Part shown: positions 13,117 to 15,376 of the stretch, piece after piece
Layout: each line of letters starts with the position of its first letter
Position numbering within the stretch: the first letter of the stretch is position 1
Assembly: GCA_016293845.1 (NCBI GenBank)
Contig: JAEDDH010000039.1
Coordinates: forward strand, 1-15,376
Origin: Bacteroidales bacterium
Lineage (GTDB): Bacteria; Bacteroidota; Bacteroidia; Bacteroidales; UBA3824
Direction: 5' to 3'
Length of the DNA: 15,376 bases
Made by a program: the position numbers and the translations under genes
The notes under the pieces: generated by a model
What the model saw: the letters and a program-made list of their open reading frames with translations, nothing else
Told to the model about the DNA's origin: nothing
Databases searched by the model: none

Positions 13117-15157
13117 CCTCGTCCCCGTTTGCAATCATCAGCAAACCGCTGTCGAGGGGCATCAGATTCCAATATATTATCTCTGATTTATTGTTTTGTT
13201 TCAGGCGCACTTTTATATGTACGAAAGGAAATAGGTCGCTTTTGTCGAACTTGGTATCCAACACCTCTACGCTCATCTTTCTCTTGCAAGAGCGGCTCAT
13301 CTCGTCTAATTTGTCGATATATTGCTGAGGGGAAACGTTGAGAGTGTCGTTGTGGAGTTCCTTTTGGATTTTGTGGGCAATAAAATCGGTCAGGATGCAC
13401 GGTTCTGATTGAGTTTTTCCGCGTGGTATATGTGTCAACAGTTCAGATAGTTCGTTTCTATATTGTTGGTCGCCGGTATGCAAAAACTTGTTCAAAACCT
13501 CGAAATAATTTTTAGCAACCTCCACAGGGTCGGCAATTATCATTTTCTTTTTGCCGGGGATTACCGCCCTTACAAGTTTGCCGTCGGCGCGGTCGCCGTT
13601 GCGATTGGTGAAAATGGTCAGTGCGTCCCATATAATAAGGCACGATGCGCTTTTGCCCTTGTAGGTTTCGGAAGGAAAAAGGTCGGAAGTCCAATAAAAA
13701 CAAGTTTCACCCAATTTAGTGAGTTTTCCGTCCCAACTGTCGAAATAACAGCCGCCCGCCGGAAGGAAAATGCAGTTGCCGTTGGGTCCTTCCGCCACCG
13801 CACCTGCAACGCCGTTCAATTCAGTCCAATACCATTTGCACTCACGCAATAGTTCGTTTTTTTGCGCGTCGGTAGGCATTGCCCATTTCTCTTTCCACAA
13901 CACTGAGGCAACGTCCTTGTCGGTGCCGGCTATGTTGTATTGATAGTTGCCGTTTTGAAAATATTTTGCGCCGCTGTACTCGTCGCTGCTGCCGTTGTAA
14001 TTGTCCCAAGTAAAAAGGCTTTTAGTCTTGGTTTCTCCCCAAGCGTAATAATTGCCGTATTGATAGGCTTCATGCGCTCCGATGTTCCAACCCGCCCACA
14101 GAGTACCGCTCGACAGTCCTAAGTCCACCGCTTGGGTGTTTTCTACCACCATTCCGTTTTTGGCGGTCAACTTCTCCAACTTAATCCCCTTGGCGGCAGC
14201 GGCTGAGGGCGAAAGCATGTCGTTGAGTCTTTCGGGGTAGACATCGATGATGTCCATCGAGGGGAGAAGGTATGTGAACGAATTCAACAGTTTGCCGTTA
14301 GATTCCTGATAATAATGGTAAGTGATTTTCATTCCGAGCCGTTCAAAGCCCTTGTGCTTTTTCCCCATTCTGCCTTCGATGCCTACTTTAATCTGCTGTA
14401 TCGCCATACGATAGTCATCTTCTGATGTAAACATGGCAACGAAGTCGGAAACCGAAGTTTTGTATATAGTTTCGTTGCCGTTGGTGATAATGTCGGTGAG
14501 TACTGTGCCGTTTCCGTAATCCACAGGCAGGATTTTCCTGTTCATGTCAATGCCCCTGAGCATGGCGAGTTTGTCCAACAGCACGTCAAACGGGTCGTAG
14601 CCTGCATTTATTAGGTCAACTGCCTCCATAAGTTCCGCCTTGTCAATCGTAAGGGTGTGAAACAATTTACGTTTTGAACCTTTCAAAGTGTTTGAGTTCC
14701 AAATTTTCAACGAAATTTTAAGCGTCTCGGACAAGTTGTTCTCTATCTTTTTTGATATGATGCACCGCGCAATTTTGCACATCACCGCAGGCTTGAAAAA
14801 TACGTACATCATACAGTCGTCGCCAAACAGTTCGTCGCCTAAGACATTGATTTTGCTCATATCAATTTTATTGCCGTTTTGAATAAATTTGTTATAAAAA
14901 TCAGCGTATTCCTGACGGAGACTGTCGTTCAACTCGTTGTCGGACACTTCTTTAAGGTAATGCTTGATGAACTGCGACTCATAGTCCACATGGCAGTCGA
15001 AAACCACGTTGTCGCCCGAAACGCTCATCTTGTCAGCGGTAAAGCCATAGTCAGAATACGGCAGCGTAAGACATTCGCCCACCATTCGGCTTACATTCTG
15101 AGCACATGCCGTCATGCACAGAGCAACCAAAATAACTATTATAAAATGTTTCGTCAT
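13106..15157 (-). CDS. Exported FISUMP-domain protein, probable lipoprotein
   Basis: The 683-residue product begins with a signal sequence MTKHFIIVILVALCMTAC; Cys18 in MTAC is a near-lipobox, so it is a probable lipoprotein, though cleavage after Ala19 by signal peptidase I is possible. Residues about 25-335 are an unrecognised conserved-looking region. Residues about 343-535 match the Fibrobacter succinogenes major paralogous (FISUMP) domain: VDLGLSSGTLWAGWNIGA, YYAWGETKTKS, WAMPTDAQKNELL, FLPAGGC and LVRAVIPG. A C-terminal ~140 residues (from DPVEVAKNYFEVLN) form a further domain. Function is unknown; such proteins are abundant in Bacteroidales envelopes. The gene converges on sufS, and its stop may be a T5-run frameshift (see the overlapping small ORF). 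Confidence 0.85.
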   Translation of the reverse strand: MTKHFIIVILVALCMTACAQNVSRMVGECLTLPYSDYGFTADKMSVSGDNVVFDCHVDYESQFIKHYLKEVSDNELNDSLRQEYADFYNKFIQNGNKIDMSKINVLGDELFGDDCMMYVFFKPAVMCKIARCIISKKIENNLSETLKISLKIWNSNTLKGSKRKLFHTLTIDKAELMEAVDLINAGYDPFDVLLDKLAMLRGIDMNRKILPVDYGNGTVLTDIITNGNETIYKTSVSDFVAMFTSEDDYRMAIQQIKVGIEGRMGKKHKGFERLGMKITYHYYQESNGKLLNSFTYLLPSMDIIDVYPERLNDMLSPSAAAAKGIKLEKLTAKNGMVVENTQAVDLGLSSGTLWAGWNIGAHEAYQYGNYYAWGETKTKSLFTWDNYNGSSDEYSGAKYFQNGNYQYNIAGTDKDVASVLWKEKWAMPTDAQKNELLRECKWYWTELNGVAGAVAEGPNGNCIFLPAGGCYFDSWDGKLTKLGETCFYWTSDLFPSETYKGKSASCLIIWDALTIFTNRNGDRADGKLVRAVIPGKKKMIIADPVEVAKNYFEVLNKFLHTGDQQYRNELSELLTHIPRGKTQSEPCILTDFIAHKIQKELHNDTLNVSPQQYIDKLDEMSRSCKRKMSVEVLDTKFDKSDLFPFVHIKVRLKQNNKSEIIYWNLMPLDSGLLMIANGDEDDF

Positions 15158-15216
15158 TGTATGATATTTTATCGGTTAAAAATCAAGCCGCAATTTAATG
15201 ATTTTTTCTAAGATAG

Positions 15217-15224
15217 CAAAATTA
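15217..15224 (-). promoter_or_regulatory. Bacteroidota-type -7 box for the FISUMP protein gene
   Basis: The minus strand reads TAATTTTG (TAnnTTTG), 59 bp upstream of the ATG at 15157. The remaining 150 bases to the window end contain no recognisable gene or repeat. Confidence 0.45.
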
Positions 15225-15376
15225 TTAGCAATAAGATTTCCGCTACACTTTAATACTCAATCCATTACAACTTCCTACAAAAAAACTTGCCAAAAGAGTT
15301 TGCAAAAATGTAAAAACATTGTTAACCGCAAAATCAAATATCGTCTACATTGTAATCTGATTTTGTAACGGGAAGG

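Overview
The window looks like a chromosomal segment of a Bacteroidota bacterium, most likely Bacteroidales. The evidence is: Bacteroidota-type -7 promoter boxes (TAnnTTTG) upstream of several genes, weak Shine-Dalgarno signals, a RhuM-Doc fusion, a FISUMP-domain lipoprotein, and a SUF iron-sulfur cluster system with a stand-alone MIP18/DUF59 protein. The species cannot be named from this sequence alone.

Layout. At the left edge are two tandem tRNA-Gly(GCC) genes, the first cut by the window edge. They converge on sufD and sufC (both minus strand). At 9396-11610 lie sufB, a DUF59 SUF accessory gene and sufE (minus strand), with sufS diverging on the plus strand (11776-12993). All the proteins needed for SUF cluster assembly are present: SufS and SufE mobilise sulfur, SufB/SufC/SufD form the scaffold, and the DUF59 protein probably helps maturation or delivery. 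However, sufB and sufC, usually adjacent, are separated by about 7.7 kb. sufC has its own promoter-like box close to its start, so sufCD appears to be an independent unit.

The intervening stretch (about 1.76-9.39 kb) reads as an accessory region. It holds a TIR-domain protein with two N-terminal CxxC pairs; a secreted protein of unknown function whose frame breaks at a G6 run; a convergent RecF/OLD-like AAA ATPase whose C-terminus carries a HEPN-like R-N-x3-H motif; a small conserved-looking hypothetical protein; a small multidrug resistance (SMR) exporter; a RhuM-Doc (Fic-fold) fusion; and tcdA, the tRNA t6A dehydratase gene. The TIR and ATPase genes suggest anti-phage defence, but no complete known system can be assigned.

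The most unusual structural feature is a set of four short intergenic repeat arrays with unrelated unit sequences but the same 33-bp period (near 2120, 6731, 9194 and 9304), all within the accessory stretch. A 20-bp element from one array also recurs at 8288, so copies bracket the SMR and RhuM-Doc genes.

The right flank is a large exported FISUMP-domain protein (13106-15157) with a possible homopolymer frameshift near its end, followed by about 150 bp in which nothing further is recognised.
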